DNA from: Muscardinus avellanarius
Taxonomy: Eukaryota > Chordata > Mammalia > Rodentia > Gliridae
DNA: 64,000 nt
Reading direction: 5' to 3'
Assembly: GCA_963383645.1 (NCBI GenBank)
Contig: OY726569.1
Span: 30,275,592-30,339,591 of the forward strand
Shown here: in pieces, positions 47,077 through 57,183 of the stretch
Layout: every line of letters begins with the position of its first letter
How positions within the stretch are numbered: position 1 is the first letter of the stretch
Program-made: the position numbers and the translations under genes
The notes under the pieces: generated by a model
Seen by the model: the letters and a program-made list of their open reading frames with translations, nothing else
Databases searched by the model: none
Told to the model about the DNA's origin: nothing

Positions 47077-48027
47077 CCCCCAGACCTAGCACCACACTTT
47101 ACACTGAAAGGTCATTGACAACCCAGGGGCAGCCCCAGAGGGTCCGGGCCCAGCCCCAGAGCAAGAGCTGGCTGGGGGCTGAGGGAAAGGGGGCTCAGCG
47201 GGGCTGCGAGGCTGACAATAGGCAAAGAAGGAGCAGCAGCCAGGGGACTGAGTTATTTGGGTCACCTCTGCTGAGTGCAGGCCGGGAGGCCGGGGACGTA
47301 AGCACTGCAGAAGGTGGGCTGGAAGGATCGGGGCTGGAGATGGGGAGGGATGAGGACAAAGCAGGGTGCAGGGTGAGGCGGAGCAGCGTTCCCTCTCCCC
47401 TCCATGGCCAGGGCACCTTATCTGCACCCCTTCAGCTTTATCCTGTTTCCTAGGGAGGCAGGCTCCCACAAGCCTGGACCTGTTAGTGATGGGAAGGAGT
47501 AGGGTGAGGGAGGGGCCCCAGGAAGGGCCAGGATGAGCCCCATCTTGTCCCGCTCCATTCTCACCCCAGCCTGTGCAAGTGTGGCAGGCATAGGCCAGCC
47601 GTTGGCACCTCACCCACCTGCCTGCGTCCGGCTGGGTAAGTGGTCCGCCCAGGCCCTCTTCCTCCACACCACCCACCTTTGCCCTGAGGTACAAGGAATG
47701 GGGTTGGACAAGGAAAAAGGGGCCAGGTTAGAGGGGAGGAGGGGGGAGGATAGTGCCAATCTGCAGAGGACGGGGCCTGGGTACCGCTGGGTCTAGGGAA
47801 GGTGTCAGGAGTCGGGGTGGGCGCCGGACTGGGAGCAGGGGACCTGGGTTCTAGAAGGAGCCAAATTTGAGTTGTGGGTCTTGTGGGAAGTCAAAGCTCC
47901 CAGAGCAGAGGCAGGTAAGTGGAGGGAGGCAGGGCCCCTTCTCACCTAGCATCTGCAGGAAAGCAGGCTTTTGGCCCGCCCTGAAATCCCACTGTGGCCC
48001 CTTCCAGCCCCCTGGAGGAGAAGAAGG

Positions 48028-49104
48028 ATGCCGGTCTGCTACCGTCCCCCGGGAAACGAGACGCTGCTGAGCTCGAAGGCCTCTCGGGCCACCGGCACGG
48101 CCTTTCTCCTGCTGGCCGCACTGCTGGGGCTACCCGGCAACTGCTTCGTGGTGTGGAGCTTGGCCGGCTGGCGGCCCGCACGGGGGCGCCCGCTGGCGGC
48201 CACGCTCGTGCTGCACCTGGCGCTGGCGGACGGCGCGGTGCTGCTGCTCACGCCGCTCTTCGTGGCCTTCCTGACCCGTCAGGCCTGGCCGCTGGGGCCG
48301 GCGGGCTGCAAGGCGGTGTACTACGTGTGCGCGCTCAGCATGTACGCCAGCGTGCTGCTCACCGGCCTGCTCAGCCTGCAGCGCTGCCTGGCCGTCACCC
48401 GGCCCTTCCTGGCGCCCCGGCTGCGCAGCCCCGCGCTGGCCCGCCGCCTGCTGCTGGCGGTCTGGCTGGCCGCCCTGCTGCTCGCCGTCCCGGCCGCCGT
48501 CTACCGCCACCTCTGGGGGGACCGCGTGTGCCAGCTGTGCCACCCGTCGCCGGCCCACGCGGCCGCCCACCTGATCCTGGAGACCCTGACGGCCTTCGTG
48601 CTCCCTTTCGGGCTGGTGCTCGGCTGCTACAGCGCGACGCTGGCGCGGCTGCGGGCGGCCCGCTGCGGCTCCGGGCGGCGGGGCACGCGCGTGGGCAGGC
48701 TGGTGAGCGCCATCGTGCTCGCCTTCGGCTTGCTCTGGGCCCCCTACCACGCCGTCAACCTTCTGCAGGCGCTGGCCGTACTCGCGCCGCCCGAGGGGAC
48801 GCTGGCGAGGCTGGGGGGCGCGGGCCAGGCCGCGCGGGCGGGGACCACAGCCTTGGCCTTCTTCAGCTCCAGCGTCAACCCGCTGCTCTACGTCTTCACC
48901 GCCGGGGATCTGCTGCCCAGGGCGGGTCCCCGTTTCCTCACCCGACTCTTCGAGGGCTCCGGGGAGGCCCGAGCGGGCAGCCGCTCCAGAGAGGGCACCA
49001 TGGAGCTCAGGACTACTCCTCGCCTAAAAGTAGTGGGACATGGCGGGGGGGATGGAGACCCAGGGGGCGGGATGAACAGGGGCAGTGGGGACTGGGGGCC
49101 TTGA
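48028..49104 (+). CDS. LTB4R2: Leukotriene B4 receptor 2 (BLT2), single coding exon, 358 aa
   Basis: This is an intronless class A GPCR reading frame of 358 residues, the same length as human BLT2. The first ATG gives MPVCYRPPGNET with an N-glycosylation sequon (NET) at the short extracellular N-terminus. Seven hydrophobic segments follow. TM1 carries the GLPGN motif and TM2 the LALAD motif. TM3 ends in LQRCLAV where most receptors have DRY. TM6 has WAPYH and TM7 has SSVNPLLY, the NPxxY form. The tail is Ser/Arg/Gly-rich. BLT2 is the low-affinity LTB4 receptor and also binds 12-HHT; it couples to Gi/Gq. The body of the gene is extremely G+C-rich, which keeps other frames open. Its close homologue LTB4R lies 4.4 kb downstream in the same direction. 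Confidence 0.97.
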   Translation: MPVCYRPPGNETLLSSKASRATGTAFLLLAALLGLPGNCFVVWSLAGWRPARGRPLAATLVLHLALADGAVLLLTPLFVAFLTRQAWPLGPAGCKAVYYVCALSMYASVLLTGLLSLQRCLAVTRPFLAPRLRSPALARRLLLAVWLAALLLAVPAAVYRHLWGDRVCQLCHPSPAHAAAHLILETLTAFVLPFGLVLGCYSATLARLRAARCGSGRRGTRVGRLVSAIVLAFGLLWAPYHAVNLLQALAVLAPPEGTLARLGGAGQAARAGTTALAFFSSSVNPLLYVFTAGDLLPRAGPRFLTRLFEGSGEARAGSRSREGTMELRTTPRLKVVGHGGGDGDPGGGMNRGSGDWGP

Positions 49105-49538
49105 CACCAAACCTCACAGCCGGGTCCTCACCGCTTTCCATCCCTCCTGAAACTCGCCACTTCAGAGCACTTGGGGGACCCTTCTTTGACCACAGTTTGG
49201 ATCTGGCTGGACAGGATTATTCTCCAAGCCGAGGGATTGTGAGGGCGGCAGTGGCTCATGTTATAAGTTCTGCCTGCTTGCAGCTGGCACGGACCCATGT
49301 CCCAGCATTGCTTACTTGTTGCCAGCAGCTATTATTGCAAAATACACCGGGAAGCCATTAGAGGATGGGTGAAGTCTGCTCCCTTTACTGGTTCATCATG
49401 CGTGAGTCCTACTGAAGCCGTTTAATTCCTGGGCGGGCGAGGCCAGGGCTGGACAGCCCGAGCCTTCAGGGGCATCCTGTCCTGACCTCAGCTCATGTGG
49501 CCCGGTTCCCCTCGACATGCCTGTAGAACTGCTCTGGA

Positions 49539-49544
49539 AATAAA
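49539..49544 (+). terminator. LTB4R2: Poly(A) signal of LTB4R2
   Basis: AATAAA lies 435 bp after the LTB4R2 stop and is followed by A-rich then GT-containing sequence. It is the first canonical hexamer downstream. Confidence 0.65.
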
Positions 49545-49559
49545 GGGAGAAAAAGAAGA

Positions 49560-50156
49560 AGAAACATGGGAGTTTGGATAAGAACTGGAGATGAGATCCA
49601 TTTGGGGGATCTATAAAGGGATTCCTAGGGTAGTAATTGGCTCTGGTAGGGGAGAGTAAATCTGTAGGGGCTAAAAGGAAGGTGTTCCCCTGCCTGTCAT
49701 GTGGTTAGTGCAATGCAAGAAAGGTGCATAAAGAGTGGACAGTGGTTTGGGCCTGGGAATCTGAGACCTTCCTTTCTGACCATCTCGCCCCTCCCCCAAA
49801 GCCACCCCACATAAAAAGGAGCCCAAAAAGGAGCCCAGGAGCCAGTACTTGCTTGACCAGGGGAAATTTGGGGGTTGGGGTTGAAAGGGTGTGGGGCATG
49901 ACAAGCGTGTATGGAAAACAAAGAATTTTTGAGGAGGGGGCACCTCACCTTTCTCTGCAAAGTGTTGTTGACCCCTCCCTCAATACCTCTCAGCCCCCGC
50001 CTTTTGTAATGTCTCTATTGCTAGACCTAAAAACTGTTCTAGAGCTTGACACTTTTAATTTGGGGGATGTGGAATGGAATTCGTTTCAGAGGACATCCAC
50101 AGGCACATGTGGCCAGTTCATCCCATTTGACTCAGAACTTTCTCAATTTTAGCAGT
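49560..50156 (+). other. Unique spacer between LTB4R2 and a SINE cluster
   Basis: No gene, repeat or clear motif is recognised here. Short open frames exist on both strands but resemble no known family. Confidence 0.4.
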
Positions 50157-50173
50157 ATAAATCTCTTGTCCCA

Positions 50174-50744
50174 TCAGGTGTGGTGGCGCACGCTTGTAAT
50201 CACCATGCTTGGAGGGCAGAGACAGGAGGATCATGCAGGTTCGAAGCCAGCCTTGCTGGCTTAAGAGACCCTGTTTCCAAATAAAATATAAAATAGGTCT
50301 GGGAGTGTATCCCGAGGTAGAAGGGTTCCATCCTCAGTACCACCAAAAAAATAAATTAAAAAAAAAATCCCTTGTCCCAGGCCGGGCGCAGTGGTGCACG
50401 CTTGTAATCCCGATATTAGGGAGGCGAGACTGGAGGATCGCTGTTGGCAGACAGCCTCAGCTACTTAGTGAGGCCCTCTGCAACTTAGTGAGACCCTGTT
50501 TCAAAATAAAGAATAGCCCGGCTAGGTGGCACACACTTGTAATCCCCACGCTTGGGAGGCGGAGACAGGAGGATCACTCAGGTTCAAAGCCAGCCTCGCT
50601 GGCTTTAAGAGACCCTGTTTCCAAATAAAAATATAAAAATGGGTCATGGAATGTAGCCTGGAGGTAGAAGGGTTTCCAGTAACCCCAGTACCACCAAAAA
50701 TAAAAATAAAGAATAAAGAATAAAAAAAAAGAAAGAAAGAAGAA
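50174..50744 (+). repeat. Three B1-ID SINEs sharing triplicated target site
   Basis: AATCTCTTGTCCCA (50160), AATCCCTTGTCCCA (50367) and AATCCCTTGTCCCA (50746) border copies 50174-50365, 50381-50515 and 50516-50744. Confidence 0.85.
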
Positions 50745-50759
50745 AAATCCCTTGTCCCA

Positions 50760-51700
50760 CAGTTACCCAGCAAACAGAGTCGGTTGGTCACCTGAGTGAT
50801 TACCCCAGCATCCCAGGCTCTGCTTTAGTGTCTGTTCACACCCTCCAGGCAGGAACCAAGTCAGCAAAGGAAATCCAGTCACACCAGGGCCACCAAACTG
50901 AGGTTGGAGTGAGCTCTGAACTAGGGCAACAGGGAGCATGAGTTGAATGTCTAGTCCATGATGGGTGTAAGAAAGACCCTGTGGGAGACAGAGAGGGGCC
51001 AGCTTGAGAGAGGGGTCAAGGACAGCCCAGTTCTGTCTAAGGAGACTTCTGGTTGACTCTGGAGCTCTAAATAGGAAGTGCCTATCTCCAAACACAGGCT
51101 CCTTCTTGCCCTGGTGCTCTGGGGCAGAGGTTCCCTAACTTCCTCTGTTACGTATTCCCCATCTCACACACCCAATGTGGTCAGAAAGTCCTTCCTCAAT
51201 GCTGCCTTCAGTTCTTTCTGTGGTTTCAGCCCCATTTGTTTTCATCATATCCTCTGCCTGAAAGTTTCTGGGTCAACTCTGCTCTGGCTTTTCTCAACGC
51301 AGAGCCAGCAAGGGTGCTGGCAAAAGCGAGGGACCTCGGTGGCCACCGTCACCCATGGCAACCTTCCTGGGAAGTGACAGGTTGAAAGGGAAGCAGGAGC
51401 GCTCATGGCGGATGGAAGGAAAGCATGCCTAGTGCTTATCCTCTGCAGGAGACCTCAAGGAGAGAAGACACTATTCTATCCACGGAAGGGGAGAGGGGAC
51501 ATGTTGAGGGCGGTTTCTCTTTCCACATTCCTGGATTCCTCTCGGGCAGGGCTGTCATCACCGCCCCTGTGTCCCTCACTTCTTTTCCTCGTGCTCACCC
51601 CAGCCTGCGGCCTTTACTTTCTCTGTCACAGGTGGAACTGGACCACCTAAAGCTGAAGGACCATAGGACAGAAGTGGTGCGGCCAATGTCTTTAATCAGC
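50760..51700. other. Unique sequence between LTB4R2 and LTB4R
   Basis: No gene, repeat or motif recognised. Confidence 0.4.
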
Positions 51701-51707
51701 ACCCGGT

Positions 51708-51708
<1 letters not shown>

Positions 51709-51759
<51 letters not shown>

Positions 51760-51775
51760 TTCTTTCTTTCTTTCA
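51709..51775. repeat. (TTTC)n microsatellite
   Basis: About 16 TTTC units with one interruption, the tail of the following minus SINE. Confidence 0.9.
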
Positions 51776-51972
51776 TACTAGGGTTTGAACCTAGAGGCAT
51801 TCTACCTCTAAGCTACGTCTCCAGCCTGATTTTATTTCTTTATTTGGAAACAGGGTCTCACAAGGTTGTTGAGAGCCTCACTAAGTTGCCGAGGCTGGCT
51901 TTGAACCTGTGATCCTTCTGTCTCAGCCTCCCAAGTATTAGGATTACAAATGTGCGCCACCACTCCCGGCCT
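51776..51972 (-). repeat. B1-ID dimeric SINE with TSD
   Basis: AGCACCCGGTT before the T-rich tail and AGCACCCAGTT after the element. Confidence 0.85.
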
Positions 51973-51984
51973 AGCACCCAGTTT

Positions 51985-52559
51985 TTAAATCCAGACTTGG
52001 CAGGGTAACCTCATGGGCAAGCGCAGGGCAAGTAGTTGAGACAAGGGGAAGGAATTGGCATTCTGTGTGGTATCAAGAAGACCACTTAGCCTTCGGTTTC
52101 TACCATGGAGCATAGGGAATTGGTTGACATGGAATAGAACCAATCCTTTTATGTGAAGGGAGGGAAGGGAGTTGCTGGAAGGTGGCCTTCTTCCCGAAAC
52201 CTGGATCACGCTTGAACTGAAGCCAAGCAAAGGGTGCTACCCCCTTTGGTTTACCAGCATGCTCCCTTTAAATCATGATGGTTACTTAGACCACACCCAG
52301 ACCCAGAACCTAGTCACTGGCTTCACCTACATTTTCCATTAATCTAAAAAGCTACATTGTACACACACAAAAAAATTTATGTGAAATATAAAGAAAAAGA
52401 TATTTGGATACCAGCATGTTAGCCTCCCAATCTGAGCCATTTCCAGCTTCCTTTCCTCCTTCTCCTATGGTACAATCCATTATTTTGTTCGGCTCTCCAG
52501 TCTAGACCTGCATCCTGAGACCACGCCCCAGCCAGCTCATTCCCTGCACCCCTTCTTTC
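51985..52559. other. Unique sequence upstream of LTB4R
   Basis: Nothing recognised except AT-rich stretch near 52370. Confidence 0.4.
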
Positions 52560-52862
52560 CACTCTCACTGCCCTTTGCCCCTCCCGGGGCTCTTCTGTAG
52601 CCCCACCCCTGAGGACTCCTCCTCCCTGCTGGAACCAAGACTATCCCCCCTCCTAGTAGTGGAGGGTGGGGCGGGGAGGGGTTCAGCCCCACCCTCAGGA
52701 AGATGCACCTTCCCCCTCCTCTGTTCTGTGGTACTTCCTCTCTGGCCTACTTAGCAGACAGCACCCAGACCTGGGGCCAGGCCCCCGGCACTGGGACAGA
52801 TCCAGAAATCAGCTACATCACTGTGCCCTGGCCCTGGGATTGACACCAGTACCTGTCAATAG
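52560..52862 (+). promoter_or_regulatory. LTB4R: Candidate LTB4R promoter and 5' leader exon
   Basis: A strong donor (AATAG/GTAAGT) ends a likely leader exon at 52862; it can splice to the acceptor CTCTCCAG ending at 53469. Upstream the sequence is pyrimidine- and GC-box-rich, with GGGGCGGGG at 52668-52676 and no TATA box. The human BLT1 promoter is reported to be TATA-less and Sp1-dependent, which fits. The transcription start is not fixed. Confidence 0.55.
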
Positions 52863-53478
52863 GTAAGTAGCCTAGGAATGGGGATGGTACGGTGGGGAGG
52901 GAGGACCAGGTGCAGCCATGAGAAAACGTGCAAAGGAATCTCCAAAGAAAGCCTGCTCAGGGTACAAGGAGTTGGGAGGATTTGTCCTCACAGCCTGCCA
53001 CTGGCTCCTCCCCCATCCTCTTTGTTCCTGGCAGACCCCTCGCCATCTCCAGGGAGAGTGGGTAGGTGATGGGAGGAAGTCCACGGGACTGAGGGGTCAG
53101 GGGCTCAGCTGGGGACAAAAGGTGCCAGGTTTTCAAAGGGTGCAGCAGGGCGAGGAGAGTCAGGCTTGGTTCTGGGTTTCTGTGTCTCCTAAGGGAAGGA
53201 GGCTGCAAAGGTCTGGAAATGTTGCTGCTGCGATTGCTGTTTGTTTTGCAATTGAGACTATGGGCAGGAAGAGGCCCTGTAGCCCCGTTAGGAAAACAGT
53301 CTCTCTACTCAACCAGATCCCTGTAAGCAGGCCGGCTGGCAGCGATGGACAGCTATAGGAGATGCCTCTGATGCTGCAGGTAGATCAGAGTACTCAGGCC
53401 CGGCATGCCCAGGTGGCAGGAACCCCTTGGCTCCCTACTCTCACCCGTTTGTCTACCCTCACTCTCCAGGTCCCTGTG

Positions 53479-54546
53479 ATGGCCATGAACACTACCTCTC
53501 CCGCCGCGGCCTCCTCGGGAGGCGTCATGTTGTTCATATCTACGCTGGCTATCATCCTCCTGTCGGTGGCACTGGCTGTGGGGCTTCCTGGAAACAGCTT
53601 CGTGGTGTGGAGCATCCTGACGAGGATGCAGAAGCGCTCGGTCACCGCCCTGATGGTGCTGAACCTGGCCCTGGCGGACCTGGCCGTGTTGCTCACTGCG
53701 CCCTTTTTCCTACACTCCCTGTCCCGCAAAACCTGGAGTTTTAAACTGACCGGCTGCCGCCTGTGCCACTACGTCTGTGGAGTCAGCATGTACGCCAGCG
53801 TCCTGCTTATCACAGCCATGAGCCTGGACCGCTCGCTGGCGGTGGCCCGGCCCTTTGTGTCCCAGAAGGTGCGCACCAAGGCCATTGCGCGGTGGGTGCT
53901 GGCGGGCATCTGGGTGCTGTCCTTCGTGCTGGCCACGCCGGTCCTCGTGTACCGCACGGTGAGCTCGGGATCGGTCAACGGGAGCCTGGTCTGCTTCCCG
54001 AAGTACCCCAGCCCAGGGCACAGGGCCTTCCACCTGCTCTTCGAGGCCATCACGGGCTTCCTGCTGCCCTTCCTGGCCGTGGTGGCCAGCTACTCCGACA
54101 TCGGGCGCAGGCTGCGGGCGCGGCGCTTCCGCCGGAGCCGCCGCACGGGCCGCCTGGTGGCGCTCATCGTCCTGGCCTTCGCGGCTTTCTGGCTGCCCTA
54201 CCACGTGGTGAACCTGGCCGAGGCCGGCCGCGCGCTGGCCGGCCTGGCCTCGGGCGCCGGCCCGGCCGGGCAGCGTCTGCTGCTGGCCCGCTACGTGCTC
54301 ATCGCGCTCGCCTTCCTGAGCAGCAGCGTGAACCCCGTGCTGTACGCGTGCGCCGGCGGCGGGCTGCTGCGCTCGGCCGGCGTGGGCTTCGTGGCCAAGC
54401 TGCTGGAGGGCACGGGCTCCGACGTGTCCAGCACCCGCCGCGGGCTCAGCGTCGGCCACACGGTGAAGGGCGCCGCCGCCCCTCCGGAGCCCGGCCCCGC
54501 CGAGGCCCTCAGCCCTCCGCCGACCCTCTCCAGTGAAGCAGACTAA
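53479..54546 (+). CDS. LTB4R: Leukotriene B4 receptor 1 (BLT1), single coding exon, 355 aa
   Basis: This is a class A GPCR frame, high-affinity receptor for LTB4, Gi-coupled, on granulocytes and T cells. The coding exon begins after the acceptor at 53470, and the first ATG (53479) gives MAMNTTSPA, like the MA start of mouse; human starts at the second ATG (53485 equivalent). The NTT sequon is at the N-terminus. Motifs are GLPGN in TM1, LALAD in TM2, LDRSLAV at the end of TM3, WLPYH in TM6 and SSVNPVLY in TM7. Extracellular loop 2 has another sequon (NGS). The intracellular loop 3 is basic (RRFRRSRRTGR) and the tail holds Ser/Thr phosphorylation sites (SDVSSTRRG). An upstream in-frame extension to 53362 exists but crosses the splice acceptor, so I reject it. 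Confidence 0.97.
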   Translation: MAMNTTSPAAASSGGVMLFISTLAIILLSVALAVGLPGNSFVVWSILTRMQKRSVTALMVLNLALADLAVLLTAPFFLHSLSRKTWSFKLTGCRLCHYVCGVSMYASVLLITAMSLDRSLAVARPFVSQKVRTKAIARWVLAGIWVLSFVLATPVLVYRTVSSGSVNGSLVCFPKYPSPGHRAFHLLFEAITGFLLPFLAVVASYSDIGRRLRARRFRRSRRTGRLVALIVLAFAAFWLPYHVVNLAEAGRALAGLASGAGPAGQRLLLARYVLIALAFLSSSVNPVLYACAGGGLLRSAGVGFVAKLLEGTGSDVSSTRRGLSVGHTVKGAAAPPEPGPAEALSPPPTLSSEAD

Positions 54547-54581
54547 ACAGGCCTGGTGGTGGTGGAATGGCACCTGCTCCC

Positions 54582-54599
54582 CACCCCCCCCCCCCCCCC
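54582..54599. repeat. Poly-C run in LTB4R 3' UTR
   Basis: CCCCACC followed by about 17 C; likely length-variable and hard to sequence. Confidence 0.85.
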
Positions 54600-54739
54600 A
54601 GGATTGTCCCATGCTAGCCTGACCCAATTCTGTACCCGGGAGGGAGAACAGGCGTGGGGGCCCCAGTGAGGCGGAGAGAGGGAGGGGTGGGACAAGTCAG
54701 GGCAGAGCAGGGGTGCGTGATCCTGCTGGCAGCTTTTGA

Positions 54740-54745
54740 ATTAAA
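54740..54745 (+). terminator. LTB4R: Poly(A) signal of LTB4R
   Basis: ATTAAA, the common variant hexamer, lies 194 bp after the LTB4R stop and is followed downstream by GTG-rich sequence (about 54774-54790), a good GU-rich element. Confidence 0.65.
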
Positions 54746-54972
54746 ACTGAAATTTGAAATTGGGCCGACCCTGTGAGTGGGTGTGTGGTTATGGGGAATT
54801 GGGATGTTCGTGGGAGCCCTGATGGGCTCCTTCTCCATAGTCAAGAATCACAACCTCTAGTTTCTATGGTTTACATTTTGGGAGGGAGATACCCCATCCC
54901 AGGTGATTCTGGGGTAGTTGATCTGCGCATCCCACTTACAGAAGCAGAGAGGTCGCCAAGGAAGACTACCTA

Positions 54973-55162
54973 GGCCAGGCATGGTGGCGCACACTTGTAA
55001 TCCCAGCATTTGAGAGGCAGAGACAGGAGCATAAGGGTTCTCCAACCGCCTCAGCTACTTATTGAGGGCCTTTGCAACTCAGGGAGACCCTGTTTCAAAA
55101 AATAAAATAGGTCTGGGAGTGTAGCCCAGAGGTAGAAGGGCTTCCAGAAACCCCAGTACCAC

Positions 55163-55203
<41 letters not shown>

Positions 55204-55740
55204 ACCCGGATGGAGGTAGAATGCCCCTGGGTTCCAACCCCAGTACCGCAAAAATAAATAAATAAATAATAAATAAATAAATAAATATAAATTAAAAAAA
55301 GGAAAGACCACTTAGTTGGGTGTGGTGGTGCATGCTTGTAATCCCACTACTTGGGAGGCTGAGACAGGACGATTGTGGGTTAGTGAGACTCTCGAAACCT
55401 AGTGAGACCCTGTTTCAAAATAAAGAGTTAAGCTGGGTGTGGTGGCACACACTTGTAATCACAAAATTCAGGAGGCTGAGACCGGAGGGTTGTGGTTCTC
55501 AGACAGCCTCAACTACTTAGCGAGGCCTTTTGCAACTCAGTGAGACCCTGTTTCAAAAATAAAAAGACTAAATAATAGGGCTTGGGGTGTCGTTTGTAGG
55601 TACAGTGTCCCTGGGTTCCATCCCTAGTTCTGCCCCCCCCAAAAAAGGAGTTAAAAATAGGGTCGGGGGTGTAGCTTGGAGGTAGTATGCCCCTGGATTC
55701 AATTCCTGGTAGTAAATAAATAAATAAATAAATAAATGGA
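54973..55740 (+). repeat. Cluster of plus-strand B1-ID SINEs with A38 tail
   Basis: Copy 54973-55202 ends in an uninterrupted A run of about 38; right half 55203-55315, copies 55317-55428, 55430-55650 and right half 55655-55740 follow. Confidence 0.8.
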
Positions 55741-56274
55741 AAAGACCACCCATGTGGGCTCATCACTCCAGACTCAACAGCACCCTGTGAAACGTCTCCC
55801 CAGACACCTCTGCTTGTTATTTTGACTCCATCTTCCTGCCAGGAACTTTCTAAGGGAGACTTAGAAAGTCTCCATCCCTCCATCTTCCCTCCATCTCCCA
55901 AGGAGGCCTTAGGAGGTCTCACTTGAGACCCAGGTCATCAGATATTGGCCCCAGAAGTCTGCATATTGTGCCTGCCAGCTCCCACAATACACCCTGGCAC
56001 CGGGTGGGGCTGAGGGCCCTCCATGGCCATCGTCACCCCCACTAAGCAAAGACTCCCCAGCGTGAGAGGGATGAGCCATTATTTCCTAAGGGTGACTGTT
56101 GTCTTAGAGGGCCTTGGCTCAGGTTTATTTTGACAACATTTTAGGAAGATGACAGGAGCAGAGGCAGCAGTGTACTTTATAGATCTTTCTCATAAAAAAG
56201 AAAGTACCAAGGAGAGCAAAACCAAAGTCCACATGCAACATTTGCAACAAACACAGGGTATCAAGACAATCTCT

Positions 56275-56490
56275 TGTGGCTCTGCGTGGTGGTGTATGCC
56301 TGTGACCCGATCGCTTGGAGGCTGAGCCAGGAGGATTACGGGTTCAAAGCCAGCATCAGTGACTTAGCAAAGATCTCAGCAACTTAGTGAGACTCTGTTT
56401 CCCAATAAAAAAGAAAATAGGGCTGTGGTTGTAGCTCAGAGGTAGAATGTCCGTGGGTTCAATCTCTAGCACAAAAACAAGCAAACAAAT
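56275..56490 (+). repeat. Diverged B1-ID SINE
   Basis: GGCTCTGCGTGGTGGTGTATG to TTCAATCTCTAGCAC. Confidence 0.75.
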
Positions 56491-57151
56491 ATCCCGTGAA
56501 CTCCAAAATAGGAGCAGGTAAGAATTAAGCATTGATGTTTCAAGACATAAATCAACATCTGCACATAAGGATGCAGACACAAGCAAGGTGGGCATCCGAT
56601 GGATCTGGGCACCCCCAAGCAGTGTACAGGTCTTTGCTAGAAAGCATGGCGGGCCAATCTGAGAATGGTAGCTGAAACAGGGAGGACCTAATAGATTATT
56701 TCCCAGGCCTCTTGCTCATTTTATGTAGTAAGCACATAATAAGTGCTTATTTAGTGTCACTGTCTGAATAAAAGTAAAATACAATAAAAAAGTTAAATAC
56801 AATAAAAGTCAAATAAAAGTCAAATTACATTTCCCTGGAGATTCCTTCCAATATTTGTGACTGGAGGGCAGGAAAGGACACATTGTTGTTTTGAGTTATA
56901 TGGTTAAAATTCCTTATGCTTCCAAAGCATATAAAATACCGGAATCAGGGTAGGATGTAGGCAAAGAGGCGAAGGCAGTCCTCTCCTGAGCTTGTGCAAA
57001 GAATGACTCCCGACACACTTAGCTGCGTGTGCACACACATGCACATCCTCTGGCCTGGGAAGAAACCGTTCTGCTGAGGGGCAAGGGGAAGGTGACTCAT
57101 AGCTATATCAGCATCTTCTGATAGCAATTGGCTCCAGATAGCTTCAAAGTC

Positions 57152-57157
57152 TTTATT
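57152..57157 (-). terminator. ADCY4: Poly(A) signal of ADCY4
   Basis: AATAAA on the minus strand sits only 27 bp past the ADCY4 stop (57184-57186), so the 3' UTR is very short, near 50 nt. Confidence 0.7.
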
Positions 57158-57183
57158 GAGCATCTTCGAGCAGATTGGGGGTC

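Larger units (their letters stand above)
44684..48027. other. Intergenic region between CIDEB and LTB4R2 start codons (divergent)
   Basis: It should hold the CIDEB promoter and 5' exon(s) and the LTB4R2 5' UTR, but I cannot fix transcription starts. The sequence is mostly unique. It contains a SINE pair at 46546-46895, a poly-C run near 47060 and G-rich sequence from 47.1 kb on. A splice acceptor candidate (ATCTGCAG) for an LTB4R2 leader lies near 47951-47958 and another (CTTCCAG) just before 48008. Confidence 0.5.
54747..57151. other. Convergent intergenic region LTB4R-ADCY4
   Basis: Two receptor/cyclase genes end here tail-to-tail. The middle (54970-55740, 56275-56490) is SINEs. 55741-56270 and 56495-57150 are unique sequence in which I recognise nothing. 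Confidence 0.5.

Noticed and set aside
47971..48027. Upstream TTG-initiated extension of LTB4R2
   Set aside because: Non-ATG start; the first ATG (48028) gives the known BLT2 N-terminus and length.
48130..48750. 206-codon antisense open frame across LTB4R2
   Set aside because: Gln/Arg/Gly-rich low-complexity shadow of the receptor codons.
47994..49361. A 455-codon open frame on the plus strand overlapping LTB4R2
   Set aside because: It is Ala/Gly/Pro/Arg-rich, an out-of-frame shadow of the very G+C-rich receptor gene; the receptor frame matches BLT2 over its full length.
53362..53478. 39-residue N-terminal extension of LTB4R
   Set aside because: It lies upstream of the splice acceptor CTCTCCAG at 53469 and has no similarity to known BLT1 N-termini.
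53710..54627. 305-codon antisense open frame across LTB4R
   Set aside because: Composition-driven shadow of the GC-rich receptor; no domain and no promoter evidence.
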